Shown here piece by piece: positions 8,700-17,964 of a stretch of DNA of 64,000 nt (the stretch's first letter is position 1; each line of letters starts with the position of its first letter). The stretch covers positions 1-64,000 of the forward strand of contig NZ_FUYE01000015.1 of the NCBI RefSeq assembly GCF_900167535.1. The letters are read 5' to 3'. The notes under the pieces were generated by a model. The model saw only the letters and a list, made by a program, of their open reading frames with translations, had not been told where the DNA came from and ran no database searches. Position numbers and translations under genes: made by a program. The stretch comes from Prosthecobacter debontii (GTDB lineage Bacteria > Verrucomicrobiota > Verrucomicrobiia > Verrucomicrobiales > Verrucomicrobiaceae).

Positions 8700-10391
8700 T
8701 TAGCGGAAGAGAGCTCCGAGTTTCTTACCCAAGAGCAGGGCTGCACCGACGATGGTGATGGTGAGGAAAATCATGGCCCAGACTCCCAAGGCTGAGGCGA
8801 GATTGGGGCCATTCCCCAGAGCCATCACCAAGAAGTAGATGGCTTTAGTGATGGGGAAATGAGCCGATTGCTGCGCAAGAATCATGGAGTCACTCACCTC
8901 CAGCATGGCAAAGGCGAAGGCTAAAAGACCGCCCGCGAGCAGATTGGGAGCTACCAACGGAAGTGTGACACGCCAAAGGGCCCGCTCGGGACTGGCCCCT
9001 AGGTTTTGCGCAGCTTCTTCGAGCGCTGGGTTCACCTGCTGAAAGCCTGCGGTGGCAGATCTTACGATGTAAGGAAGACGGCGGACGGCATAGGCGATCA
9101 CCAGAATCAAGAAGGGATCTTCTCCCAGGACGAGCCAGTCAAAAGGTTGTCCTGGGCGAGTCATGGCGAGGTAGCCAAAAGCCATCACCACCCCAGGCAC
9201 GGCGAGAGGCAGCATGGCCATCGCATCCAAAACCTGGCGGCCCCAGATGCGCGTGCGCACATTCACGTAAGCGACTCCGATGCCCAGCACCATGGCGAAA
9301 GCGATGGCGATCACGGAGTATTTGAGGCTGTTTGAAATGGAACTGAGCGTCAGTTCGTGACTCAAAGCTTCCTGGTAATGATGAAGCGTGAATGAATGAG
9401 GTAGGACCGTGGCATACCAATCGTCGGCAAAGCTGAGCAGCACCACCCCCAGATGCGGAATGACAGCCAGGAAAATGACCAGCGCGAAAAAGATCGTGCA
9501 TAGCCACCCCAACCCATAAGGCAGATGAATCGTTTCACGGGCCATGGTGGCACGGCCTCCACCAGTCGCGTTGGCTCGGCCAAAGAAGAGCTTACTCAGT
9601 GAGTAAATAAGCGTGCTGAAGACCAGCATGACCACCACGAGAGCGTAGGGGAAAGGATTGTCACTGAGGTCATTGAGCGAGCGGAAAATCTGCACCGAGG
9701 TGACACGATCAAAGTCAAAGACCAACGGCACACCGAGCTCTGTGAAAGCCCAGATGAAAACGATGGTTCCACCAGCAAAAATGCCGGGCATGATGAGCGG
9801 AAGCGTGATCCGCCAAAAGCGCTCCAAAGGGCGGCACCCCAGATTGGCGGCCGCCTCTTCCATCGCCGGATCGAGATTGGCCAAGGCTGCGGCGACATTG
9901 AGGTATAGGACAGGATAGAGGTGCAGAACCTCCATGATCACAATGCCGAGCATTTGCCCCTCGCCTAACCAATCGGTGGGATGCTGCGGATTCATCCACC
10001 CAAGGTGGATGAGGGCGGAGTTGAGAGCACCGGCTTGGCCGAGGATCGCTTTGACTCCGATCGCCCCGACGAACGGAGGCAGGACCATCGGGGTCAGCAC
10101 CAGGCTATTGAGCAAGTTTTTGCCAGGGAAGGCATAGCGGACGAAAAAGACCGCCAGGGGAATGGACATGACCAAGCAACCGAGCGTGGTCCAAATGGCG
10201 ATGAGAAACGAATTGATCAGTCCTTCTTGGTAGATGTGATTGCGGAAAACCTCGAAGACAAACTCCAGCGTCAATTGGTGATCTGGCGTCTCGAATGCCA
10301 GCTTCACCGTGGTCCAGATGGGATAGGCAAAGAAACAGCCGAAGAATGCGGCCATGACGCCAAAGACCAGCAGGGCAAGGGTGCGAGACAT
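8700..10391 (-). CDS. iron(III)-type ABC importer permease, two fused domains
   Basis: This 563-residue membrane protein has two tandem binding-protein-dependent permease domains, as in FbpB/SfuB/ThiP-type importers. Each half carries its own EAA loop for docking an ATPase: MEEAAANLGCRPLERFWRI near 177-195 and EEAAQNLGASPERALWRV near 458-475. The joint lies at about 270-290. It starts 27 bp after the solute-binding protein gene, so the two form an operon. The ATP-binding subunit expected as third gene is absent here and must be supplied from elsewhere. The substrate is probably ferric iron, judged by family, but thiamine or other ligands cannot be excluded. Confidence 0.88.
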   Translation of the reverse strand: MSRTLALLVFGVMAAFFGCFFAYPIWTTVKLAFETPDHQLTLEFVFEVFRNHIYQEGLINSFLIAIWTTLGCLVMSIPLAVFFVRYAFPGKNLLNSLVLTPMVLPPFVGAIGVKAILGQAGALNSALIHLGWMNPQHPTDWLGEGQMLGIVIMEVLHLYPVLYLNVAAALANLDPAMEEAAANLGCRPLERFWRITLPLIMPGIFAGGTIVFIWAFTELGVPLVFDFDRVTSVQIFRSLNDLSDNPFPYALVVVMLVFSTLIYSLSKLFFGRANATGGGRATMARETIHLPYGLGWLCTIFFALVIFLAVIPHLGVVLLSFADDWYATVLPHSFTLHHYQEALSHELTLSSISNSLKYSVIAIAFAMVLGIGVAYVNVRTRIWGRQVLDAMAMLPLAVPGVVMAFGYLAMTRPGQPFDWLVLGEDPFLILVIAYAVRRLPYIVRSATAGFQQVNPALEEAAQNLGASPERALWRVTLPLVAPNLLAGGLLAFAFAMLEVSDSMILAQQSAHFPITKAIYFLVMALGNGPNLASALGVWAMIFLTITIVGAALLLGKKLGALFR

Positions 10392-10418
10392 GAGAGGGGA
10401 GCGATGGGGAGAGAAAAA

Positions 10419-12083
10419 TTATTGGCCTCGACGCGCTAGGCGGATGGCTAAAAGATAGTTATGCCGGAAGCCATCGCCCAGAGTCCTGGCCAGCCGTGTT
10501 TCCGCCACCTTATCCCGAGAGCGGACGACTTTGGTGATGTCACCCGTCGCCGTGTCATAACGGATGTTGTTCAACTCTTGAAAAACGTAACTGGCACGTG
10601 GGGGCTGTTTAGCTTGAATCAGCGCTTCCCAGGCCTGACGTTGCTCGATATGGGTGTCCACGCACATCACTCGGATGAGGAACCTCAAGGTGCTGAAGGC
10701 TGAGGCCGTCCATTCGGGGTGGTAGGTGAAGGCCTTGGCTTTTTCATAAGGCATCTCATCGGCATCACTCATGTAACGAAGGTTCTCCGCATTGTAGAAG
10801 GCTTTACGAGCCGCCAAACGACGGAGTGCAGAACGCTCTGGGCCACCTGGGGCGCCTGCCCGGTAAGCCCAGATTTTTTGCCCGGCATCGCTGAGGACAA
10901 ATTCAATGAAAGCCGTGGCCAACTCAGACTCAGGAGCACCGCGAAACATGGCAATCGGGTCCACGCTAACAGAGCTACCTCCCACAGGCATGATGAAACC
11001 GACACGGGAACGACCATCAGGCTTGCGTGTGGATTCTTCCGTGGAGCGCCCATAGTAGTCAATGCACATGCCAGCAGCGGCATCTCCTCTCGCCACATCC
11101 AGCGGGATCTTACTGGAGCTGTCACTGAAATAGCGTGCGTTGGCACTGATGCGTTGAATGAGATTAAGCCCGTTTCGCCAGCCTTCCCGGACGCCGACCG
11201 CTTCGATCTCTTCCGCCGTTTTGAGCATCCCTGGATTCTTGGTCAGGCGGGCGATGGCCTCCTGCATCTCTTGTTGAATGAGCATTTCAAAGGCCTTGGT
11301 CACTGTGGCACTGCGACCTGGGTCGGCGAGGGCCAATTGGCCAAAGAGGCGTGGATCTGCGAGATCGCGCCATTGCTGAGGATCGTTTTCGATGCCCAAA
11401 CGGCGAAGCACATCCCGGTTGAAAACGATGCCGAAACTGGAGAGACAGCAGGCGATCCAGCGGTGTTTACCATCGCGGAAAGGCTCTCCGCTCACCATCT
11501 CGGGGATGCCCTCTTCTCCAAACCACTCGGGGTGTTTTTCATGAAGAGAGGCGATGCCAGTGCCTGGGGCATTTTGAGACACCAGAGTGCCCGCTTCGGC
11601 TTGGAGCTGGAAATCATAGGCCCCGCCTCCGAAAAAGACATCCATGCCGACTCCCACTGAGGAGTTCAAAAAAGCCTGTCGAGCCGGGAAATCTGCCGGT
11701 GCTTTGGCATTCATGAAATTCTGAGCCACTTCGGCGGTCCATTCTCGCCCCATCTGCCGGGTCCAATATTGCTGAAAGGCGGCACTAAATTCGGACTTCA
11801 GCATGACCGCGATTTCTGAAGTTCCGCCTGGGACGCGCCAGTCGAGGGCAATCGTTTCCCCGGTCTTGTCCTTCCAATATTTAACGAAAGCGACACTGAA
11901 CTCAGCACGGAGCCGCTCTGGGTGGGGGGTGACGATGACTAACTTTCGACTGGCCGTGGCCGATGCGGTTGGCTGTCCCGGCTTCATCAGGAAGGGGCCG
12001 AGAAGCGTCGCCAGCAGAGCTCCCAGAATGAGGGCCTCCTTTCGCCAGCGTCTGAGAAAAGTGGGGGCAGCGGCATCTGTCAT
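10419..12083 (-). CDS. ABC importer extracellular solute-binding protein
   Basis: Starting at the ATG at 12083 (MTDAAAPTFLRRWRKEALI) gives 554 residues: a short basic N-terminus, a membrane anchor or signal segment (about 15-33, ALILGALLATLLGPFL), and a periplasmic type-2 binding protein beginning KLVIVTPHPERLRAEF. That opening strand, and 'GMCIDYYGRS' further in, match the iron(III)/COG1840-like group. The N-terminal segment lacks a clear cleavage site or lipobox, so it may stay membrane-anchored. It precedes the fused permease gene by 27 bp. It is longer than the usual 330-350 residues because of inserts and a C-terminal extension after about 450. Confidence 0.85.
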   Translation of the reverse strand: MTDAAAPTFLRRWRKEALILGALLATLLGPFLMKPGQPTASATASRKLVIVTPHPERLRAEFSVAFVKYWKDKTGETIALDWRVPGGTSEIAVMLKSEFSAAFQQYWTRQMGREWTAEVAQNFMNAKAPADFPARQAFLNSSVGVGMDVFFGGGAYDFQLQAEAGTLVSQNAPGTGIASLHEKHPEWFGEEGIPEMVSGEPFRDGKHRWIACCLSSFGIVFNRDVLRRLGIENDPQQWRDLADPRLFGQLALADPGRSATVTKAFEMLIQQEMQEAIARLTKNPGMLKTAEEIEAVGVREGWRNGLNLIQRISANARYFSDSSSKIPLDVARGDAAAGMCIDYYGRSTEESTRKPDGRSRVGFIMPVGGSSVSVDPIAMFRGAPESELATAFIEFVLSDAGQKIWAYRAGAPGGPERSALRRLAARKAFYNAENLRYMSDADEMPYEKAKAFTYHPEWTASAFSTLRFLIRVMCVDTHIEQRQAWEALIQAKQPPRASYVFQELNNIRYDTATGDITKVVRSRDKVAETRLARTLGDGFRHNYLLAIRLARRGQ

Positions 12084-12225
12084 CACGGCGCCTATCCAAG
12101 CGGAGCCCGTGCCAGAGGGCAACCTAGCTTTTCCATAGTCAGCAACTTTTCAGCCGAAGAGGCATTGCAAAAAAGATTCTTTTTCAGAATCGCCAAAGAG
12201 GTGCATGGTGAGAAACTCTGCCGCT

Positions 12226-12606
12226 ATGTCCACCCCAGACGCCCAGCACGATATCGACATCGCTAAAGTGACCCAGCGAGCCAAGGATATTGAAGACAAG
12301 CTCCCCAAGCTGCGTCAATGGATGGCGCACGGGAAGATCATGCTGGATTTGGTGAAGGATTACTGGGCAGGTCGTTATCGTGATGTTCCCTACTGGGTCA
12401 TCAGTGCCGTGGCTCTCGCCTTGCTGTATGTGCTGAACCCGGTGGACGTCATTCCCGATGTGATTCTGGGCATCGGATATCTGGATGATGCCACGGTCGT
12501 CGCCTTTTGTCTGAAGCTCATCGAACGTGAGCTTCAGAAGTATAAGGACTGGAAAGCGGCTCAGACTCCCGATGGAAAAGAAGCCGTCAAGGTGATCGAC
12601 GTTTGA
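12226..12606 (+). CDS. YkvA/DUF1232 family membrane protein
   Basis: The 126-residue product (ATG at 12226) has the DUF1232 signature: a hydrophobic helix followed by LYVLNPVDVIPDVILGIGYLDD and then VVAFCLKLIERELQKY. Members are small membrane proteins of unknown molecular function, often predicted to sit at the inner membrane. A start 21 bp upstream is possible but adds nothing conserved. Its stop codon abuts that of the convergent acyl-CoA dehydrogenase gene with no intervening base, so transcripts from the two sides must overlap. Confidence 0.85.
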   Translation: MSTPDAQHDIDIAKVTQRAKDIEDKLPKLRQWMAHGKIMLDLVKDYWAGRYRDVPYWVISAVALALLYVLNPVDVIPDVILGIGYLDDATVVAFCLKLIERELQKYKDWKAAQTPDGKEAVKVIDV

Positions 12607-14454
12607 TCAATTGACCAAGTCCCGCACGATCTCGCGAGCCGCTTTTTCATCGCTCTCATGCAGGGCTTTGTAATGGCTGAGCAGGCGCTTTCGGGTGAGC
12701 TGGCCAAAGTAGATCACCTTGCGGATGAGTTTGTCGATGACATCAGACTTCACGCTGGAGTCGGTAATGAGGTTCTCGGCATAGGCCAGTGTGGTGGACC
12801 ACACAAAGAGTTCTGCCCCGATATCCACGATATGGCCTAACAAAACCTGCCGTCTTTCCAAAGCGGGGCCGTTGATGACCATGGCATGGAAGAGTGTCCG
12901 GGCGAGTTTCTTACTTTGGCGCGCGACTTCTGCCAAATCATCACGCAGGTTCGGATGCAAGGTCTCACCGGCGCGTCCTGGGAAGGCAGGCAACCATGTG
13001 GAAGGATACCATGTGGAGTAAGTTCTGGCTGCACGCATGGCCGCGCGAGCCCTACGCTTCATGGGCAGTGTGGAGTTCACCACCTCTGCACCGATCTTGA
13101 GGTGGGGGTCCAGAGCCTCACGGGCGATGAAGAGACGCATGATCTCACTGCTGCCTTCAAAGATGGTGTTGATGCGGCAGTCACGGAAAAGGCGCTCCAC
13201 AGGATCAGGTCTTTCACCACGAGCTTTGAGGGAATCCGCAGTCTCATAGCCACGACCGCCGCGGATCTGCATCGTGTCATCCACAATGGTCCAGGCATGC
13301 TCACTACCCCACAGTTTGGCAATGGCAGCTTCCAGACGCACATCGGCGTGTTTGTCACGATCAACCAAGGCGGAGACGTAATGCACGACCGCTTCCATCG
13401 CGAAGCTATCAGCCGCCATGCGGGCCAGCTTATCGGAGATGGCGGCATGTTTGGCCACAGGTTGCCCCCACTGGACACGTTCATTCGCCCAGCGAGTGGA
13501 GATTTCCAGACAGCGTTTCGATAGACCCGCACAAGCGGCCGGCAGGGTGATACGGCCCGTATTGAGAGTGGTCAGGGCCACTTTCAAACCGCGTCCTTCA
13601 CCGCCCAAGATATTGGCCCGTGGCACGCGGACATTATCAAACCGAACGACGCCATTGTAGAGCGCCTTGAGCCCCATGAAGCGGCAACGATGAACAATCT
13701 CGACACCTGGCCAGGAGGTCTCGACGATGAATGCTGTGGTGGCATGAGGTTTATCAGGCGTCGGCGTGCGTGCCATGACCACGATGAGTCCGGCTTTGAG
13801 GCTGTTCGTGCACCAGAGCTTTTCACCATGGATCAGGAAATGGTCTGGACCATCAGGCACCGCAGTGGTCGTCATCCGGGCTGGATCGCTCCCTACATCA
13901 TTTTCTGTTAGGGCAAAGGCACTGATCTCCCCTTGAGCACAGCGTGGTAGATAGCGAGCTTTCTGCTCCTCTGAGCCAAAGAGAATGAGAGGCTGGGGCG
14001 CGCCGATGGATTGGTGGGCCGATAGCAGTGCAGCTAAATTTCCGCATTCTCCACCCAGCAGCATAGCTGCGCGTGAATAGTTGGTTTGTGAGAGACCCAG
14101 ACCACCATGAGAGGTGGGGATCTTGATGCCAAATGCTCCCACATCCGCCAACTCTTTCAGCAGGCTTTCGGGGATTTCTCCCGTGCGGTCGATGGCATCT
14201 GGGTCTGCATGATCAAGGATCGCTCTCAAGCGAGAGAGAAACGCATCACCTTGATCGTGGTCCTCCAGAGATTGCTTGGGGAAGGGGAGCAGCTTGCTGA
14301 AATCTGGCGTGCCGAAAAAGAGTCCCGCCGCCAACCCCACATTACTTCGCTCATCACGAGCGGACTCGGCCATTTCGAGGGCAGCCTTCTGCCCCGCTGA
14401 CATCTTCGACATATCGATCATCGAAGCTTGAGAAGGAGTGAGTTCTGTTTTCAT
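12607..14454 (-). CDS. acyl-CoA dehydrogenase (FadE-type)
   Basis: The 615-residue flavoenzyme catalyses the first, FAD-dependent desaturation step of fatty acid beta-oxidation. Seen: N-terminal helical domain with PTSHGGLGLSQTNYSRAA, the middle domain FALTENDVGSDPARM that holds the flavin, and the C-terminal domain with MQIRGGRGYE and the catalytic Glu in NTIFEGSSEIMRLF. A C-terminal extension of about 150 residues resembles that of long-chain enzymes such as VLCAD/ACAD9. The ATG at 14454 is preferred over one 13 codons upstream because it begins at MKTELTPSQ. It is the last gene of the lipid-degradation operon, 45 bp after the FadJ-type gene. Confidence 0.93.
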   Translation of the reverse strand: MKTELTPSQASMIDMSKMSAGQKAALEMAESARDERSNVGLAAGLFFGTPDFSKLLPFPKQSLEDHDQGDAFLSRLRAILDHADPDAIDRTGEIPESLLKELADVGAFGIKIPTSHGGLGLSQTNYSRAAMLLGGECGNLAALLSAHQSIGAPQPLILFGSEEQKARYLPRCAQGEISAFALTENDVGSDPARMTTTAVPDGPDHFLIHGEKLWCTNSLKAGLIVVMARTPTPDKPHATTAFIVETSWPGVEIVHRCRFMGLKALYNGVVRFDNVRVPRANILGGEGRGLKVALTTLNTGRITLPAACAGLSKRCLEISTRWANERVQWGQPVAKHAAISDKLARMAADSFAMEAVVHYVSALVDRDKHADVRLEAAIAKLWGSEHAWTIVDDTMQIRGGRGYETADSLKARGERPDPVERLFRDCRINTIFEGSSEIMRLFIAREALDPHLKIGAEVVNSTLPMKRRARAAMRAARTYSTWYPSTWLPAFPGRAGETLHPNLRDDLAEVARQSKKLARTLFHAMVINGPALERRQVLLGHIVDIGAELFVWSTTLAYAENLITDSSVKSDVIDKLIRKVIYFGQLTRKRLLSHYKALHESDEKAAREIVRDLVN

Positions 14455-14499
14455 AAAGTGGAGTGGTTGAGGTGAAATCTGGTTTAATCGCAAAAGCGG

Positions 14500-16632
14500 T
14501 TAGGTTTTGGGGAAGGCCGCAGGCTCGAACGCGTTCGGTTCGGGGGTGCTGACATTGAGCATCCGGAGTTCGACGGCAGCATTGTCCGTCCCGAAGTCAT
14601 TCAGCCAAGCTAAGGGCCCGCCTCGGAAAGGCGGATAGCCTGTGCCCAAGATCATGGCCAAGTCGATCTCAGATGGTTGCCGAGTCAGACCTTCATAGGC
14701 GCAGCGGGCAGCTTCGTTGCTCAGCAACAAGGCGAGCCGATGCTGCACATGCTCGATCATGGCGTCGTCATGATGGATGACGGTTTTCCGATTTCGGCCA
14801 CCGTCTTTATAGCTGTAAAATCCCTGACCGGTTTTTTTGCCCAGCTTGCCTTCTGTCACGAGGCGCTTCAATAGGCTGGAACCTGTCAAACGATCCGGAT
14901 AAGCCGCGCACAAGGTGTTGGCGACATGATCGGCCACGTCCAAGCCAATTTCATCCAGCAGACGCATCGGGCCCATCGGCATGCCAAACTCCAGCATGGC
15001 TTCATCGATGACTTCGGCGGCAACACCCGTTTCGTGAAGACGAACGGCCTCCATGAGGTAGGGCATGAGGATGCGATTGACCACAAACCCAGGGCTGTCT
15101 TTAACAACGATGGGCGTTTTCCCCAGACGCTGGACAAAGGCAACAGCGGTGGCGGTGACGTCGTCCGAGGTCTGGTCGGTCACGATGACCTCCACAAGAG
15201 GCATGCGGTGCACGGGATTAAAGAAATGCAGACCGATGACGCGTTCGGGATGGGGAACCGTCGCGGCCAATTCGGCGATGGAAAGCGCCGAAGTATTGGT
15301 CGCCAGGATAGCATCCGGGCCGCTTCGCTCAGCTAAGCCGGTAAAGATTTTTTTCTTCAATTCCATGTCTTCCGTCGCGGCTTCGATCACCAAGTGGTAG
15401 CGAGCCAATGGCACCGAGGTATGTTCCATCGTGAGACGATCCAGAGTGTCCTGCATATCGCGCCGGGTGAGGGCGCGACGTTTGATCCCGTCCTTCAATA
15501 GATCTTGAATGCGACCCAGCCCTTTGGCTAAGGCCAACGGATGGATGTCTTGCATCAAGACGTGGTTACCCCGGCTAGCCGCCCAGTGGGCAATGCCTGA
15601 ACCCATGACCCCTGCACCGATGACAGCCACTTCATGAATGGGCATGGCCACCCCGCGTGGGTAGGGTTTCTTGGAGGCTTCTTCTTTGCGGAAGAAGAGA
15701 TCGATCAAGTGCTCGGTCTGAGGGGTAAGAGCCAGATCCAAAATCGCGTGGCGTTCCAGATCCATGGCCTTTTCCAAGGGAGCTGCGGAGGCCGCTGTGG
15801 CTACTTCGATGGCACGCAAAGGGGCCTGATACAGACCTCGGGTTTTTTCCAAGACCTGATTGCGCACACGATGCGCCAGAGCGTTGCGAATCCCCGGCAG
15901 TTTCCAGAATGCGTGATTGAGTGGGACATCACGCTTCGGCAGACCTTCAGTGATCATTTTGCGCGCGGCTTTTTCCAGGTGTTCGCGCGGCACCACCTGA
16001 TCGACCAGGCCTAGCCGTTTGGCTGAGGATGGTTTCAGCAGCTTTCCGGTGACGATGAGTTCGAGACCGGTGGGAAGTCCCAACAGTTGTGGCAAACGAG
16101 TGGAGCCACCCCAGGCGGGGATGAGGCCGATCTGGGTCTCAGGCAATCCTAAACGAGTCTGCTCACTGTCGCTAGCCAAGCGAGCATCACACGCCAAGGC
16201 CAATTCCAAACCACCGCCAAGGCACGCCCCGTGGATGAGAGCGAGCTTCGGCATCGGCATGGCGGCGAGGCGGTTGAATACCTTTTGGCCTAACTGAATG
16301 AGCGTTTCCACTCGACGCACCGGGGCATTGCGCACGGCTTTGAGGTCTGCACCGGCGATGAAGATTTTATCTTTGGCACTCTGGATGACCAGTGCTTTGG
16401 CCGCTCCCTCTCGACTGAGGGCTTCCAGGCAGAGAGCGAATTCTCGAAGGGTGTTTTCGTTCCAGACATTGGCGGCGCTGCCTTGCATGTCAAAGGTGAT
16501 CCAGGCGATGTCCTCGTGGTCTCTTTCCACCTTGAAGTGGTTCAGTGAATGCACTCGGTTGGCCGGTGTGGGCGGATTGGGGATAAAGGAATCCTTATCC
16601 GCCACGATGTTTTCCAGCAGATGAGTTTTCAT
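14500..16632 (-). CDS. fadJ: enoyl-CoA hydratase / 3-hydroxyacyl-CoA dehydrogenase
   Basis: A 710-residue two-domain beta-oxidation enzyme. The N-terminal crotonase domain has the oxyanion-hole segment IAGAD (92-96) and GACLGGGLEL (135-144), with the two catalytic glutamates as E143 and E165 (GLPETQIGLIPAWGG). The NAD domain begins VAVIGAGVMGSGIAH at 335-349, with HFFNPVH at 469-475 and KDSPGFVVNRILMPY after it. Domain order and length match FadJ/FadB. Together with the adjacent thiolase and acyl-CoA dehydrogenase it would complete one turn of the cycle. The symbol is given for the fadJ/fadB type, not strict orthology. Confidence 0.92.
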   Translation of the reverse strand: MKTHLLENIVADKDSFIPNPPTPANRVHSLNHFKVERDHEDIAWITFDMQGSAANVWNENTLREFALCLEALSREGAAKALVIQSAKDKIFIAGADLKAVRNAPVRRVETLIQLGQKVFNRLAAMPMPKLALIHGACLGGGLELALACDARLASDSEQTRLGLPETQIGLIPAWGGSTRLPQLLGLPTGLELIVTGKLLKPSSAKRLGLVDQVVPREHLEKAARKMITEGLPKRDVPLNHAFWKLPGIRNALAHRVRNQVLEKTRGLYQAPLRAIEVATAASAAPLEKAMDLERHAILDLALTPQTEHLIDLFFRKEEASKKPYPRGVAMPIHEVAVIGAGVMGSGIAHWAASRGNHVLMQDIHPLALAKGLGRIQDLLKDGIKRRALTRRDMQDTLDRLTMEHTSVPLARYHLVIEAATEDMELKKKIFTGLAERSGPDAILATNTSALSIAELAATVPHPERVIGLHFFNPVHRMPLVEVIVTDQTSDDVTATAVAFVQRLGKTPIVVKDSPGFVVNRILMPYLMEAVRLHETGVAAEVIDEAMLEFGMPMGPMRLLDEIGLDVADHVANTLCAAYPDRLTGSSLLKRLVTEGKLGKKTGQGFYSYKDGGRNRKTVIHHDDAMIEHVQHRLALLLSNEAARCAYEGLTRQPSEIDLAMILGTGYPPFRGGPLAWLNDFGTDNAAVELRMLNVSTPEPNAFEPAAFPKT

Positions 16633-16659
16633 AAGTTTAAAGGGGTGAAGGTTTTGAAT

Positions 16660-17937
16660 TCAGACTCTTTCCAGGATGGCTGCTCCACCCTGACCGCCGC
16701 CAATGCACAGGCTGACGAGTGCCCGACGACCCTGGTTTTCACGCAGTTGGTCGAGGGCTGTTAACACGAGTCGGGCTCCCGTGGCGCCGACGGGATGACC
16801 GAGGGCGATGGCACCACCTCGTGGGTTCAGACGCTCCTCGGGGATTTCACCCAAGGGGGCTTCTAAGCCCGCACGGCGTGCGCAGGCGGGATCTTTGAGG
16901 GACTGCAAAACGGCGAGCACTTGGGCGGCAAAGGCTTCATTGATCTCCACCAAATCCATATCTGGGAGATGCAGGTGGCTGCGGTGAAGGACGGCATCAA
17001 TCGCACGCACAGGGCCCAAACCCATGCGACGGGGATCACAGCCGGTGTAGGCATAGTCCACCAGACGCCCCAAGGGTTGCCAACCATGTCTAGAGACAGC
17101 CTCTTCACTGGCGACTAGCAGAGCAACGGCACCATCCGTGATCTGGCTGGAGTTCCCTGCGGTGACGGTGCCCTGATGGCGATCAAACATGGGCTTGAGA
17201 CGGGCCAGCTTATCCAGGGTGGTGTCGCTTCGCACGCCGTTGTCTTCTAAAACTGGCTGCACCGAGCAGCCCATGACATAGAGGGGGCTGACTTCTCCGC
17301 GTAAAGCGGAGGCCGCAGAGAGTGCCCGCTGATGACTGCGCAGGGCAAAGGCATCTTGCATCTCCCGACTGATTTTAAACTCGCGGGCTAGGAGCTCGGC
17401 GGTTTCTCCCATGTTCATATCAACCACGGGATCAGTGAGGCCGAGCTTCAGTCCGATAACAGGGGCAAAGTCGGAGGGACGAAAAGTCGTCATGGCGCCG
17501 ATCTTCTGGCCAAAGCTTTTGGCTTTACCTAGCAGGCCGAACTTCTCCGCAGCGCTGCGTGAGAAATAGAGCGGCATGTTGGACATGCTTTCGGTGCCGC
17601 CGACAATAAAGATATCCCCCTGGCCAGCGCTCATTTTCGCGTGCGCTGTGGTCAGGGCTTCCAGACCAGAGGCGCAGTTACGATGCACGGTCATGGCAGG
17701 TTTGCTTTCCGGCAAACCGGCGCGCAGGGAGATAACACGGGCGATGTTTTGCGCCTGGGCAGGCTGGCCAACGCAACCAAAGATGGTTTCATCGACGGTA
17801 TGGGGCTCCAAGCCTGTCTTAGCAAGAAGGGCGGTGATGGAGGCGCGCCCGAGATCCACAGCATCCAGGCCGGCGAGGCTGCTGCCCGCGCGGGTGAAGG
17901 GAGTGCGGATCGCTGAGATGATGTAAAGAGGTTTCAT
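16660..17937 (-). CDS. fadI: acetyl-CoA C-acyltransferase (thiolase)
   Basis: The 425-residue enzyme performs the thiolytic cleavage that releases acetyl-CoA. Catalytic residues are visible: nucleophilic Cys88 in HRNCASGLEA, the NEAFAAQ motif, His381 in GGAIALGHPVGATG, and Cys411 in SLCIGGGQGG. Length fits FadI/trifunctional beta-subunit enzymes. It lies 27 bp before the FadJ-type gene in transcription order, the usual arrangement of the alpha/beta partners of a fatty acid oxidation complex. The fadI symbol reflects this pairing; a fadA-like enzyme is the alternative. Confidence 0.92.
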   Translation of the reverse strand: MKPLYIISAIRTPFTRAGSSLAGLDAVDLGRASITALLAKTGLEPHTVDETIFGCVGQPAQAQNIARVISLRAGLPESKPAMTVHRNCASGLEALTTAHAKMSAGQGDIFIVGGTESMSNMPLYFSRSAAEKFGLLGKAKSFGQKIGAMTTFRPSDFAPVIGLKLGLTDPVVDMNMGETAELLAREFKISREMQDAFALRSHQRALSAASALRGEVSPLYVMGCSVQPVLEDNGVRSDTTLDKLARLKPMFDRHQGTVTAGNSSQITDGAVALLVASEEAVSRHGWQPLGRLVDYAYTGCDPRRMGLGPVRAIDAVLHRSHLHLPDMDLVEINEAFAAQVLAVLQSLKDPACARRAGLEAPLGEIPEERLNPRGGAIALGHPVGATGARLVLTALDQLRENQGRRALVSLCIGGGQGGAAILERV

Positions 17938-17964
17938 GGAAAGGGAAGGTTGATGTGATGGGAC

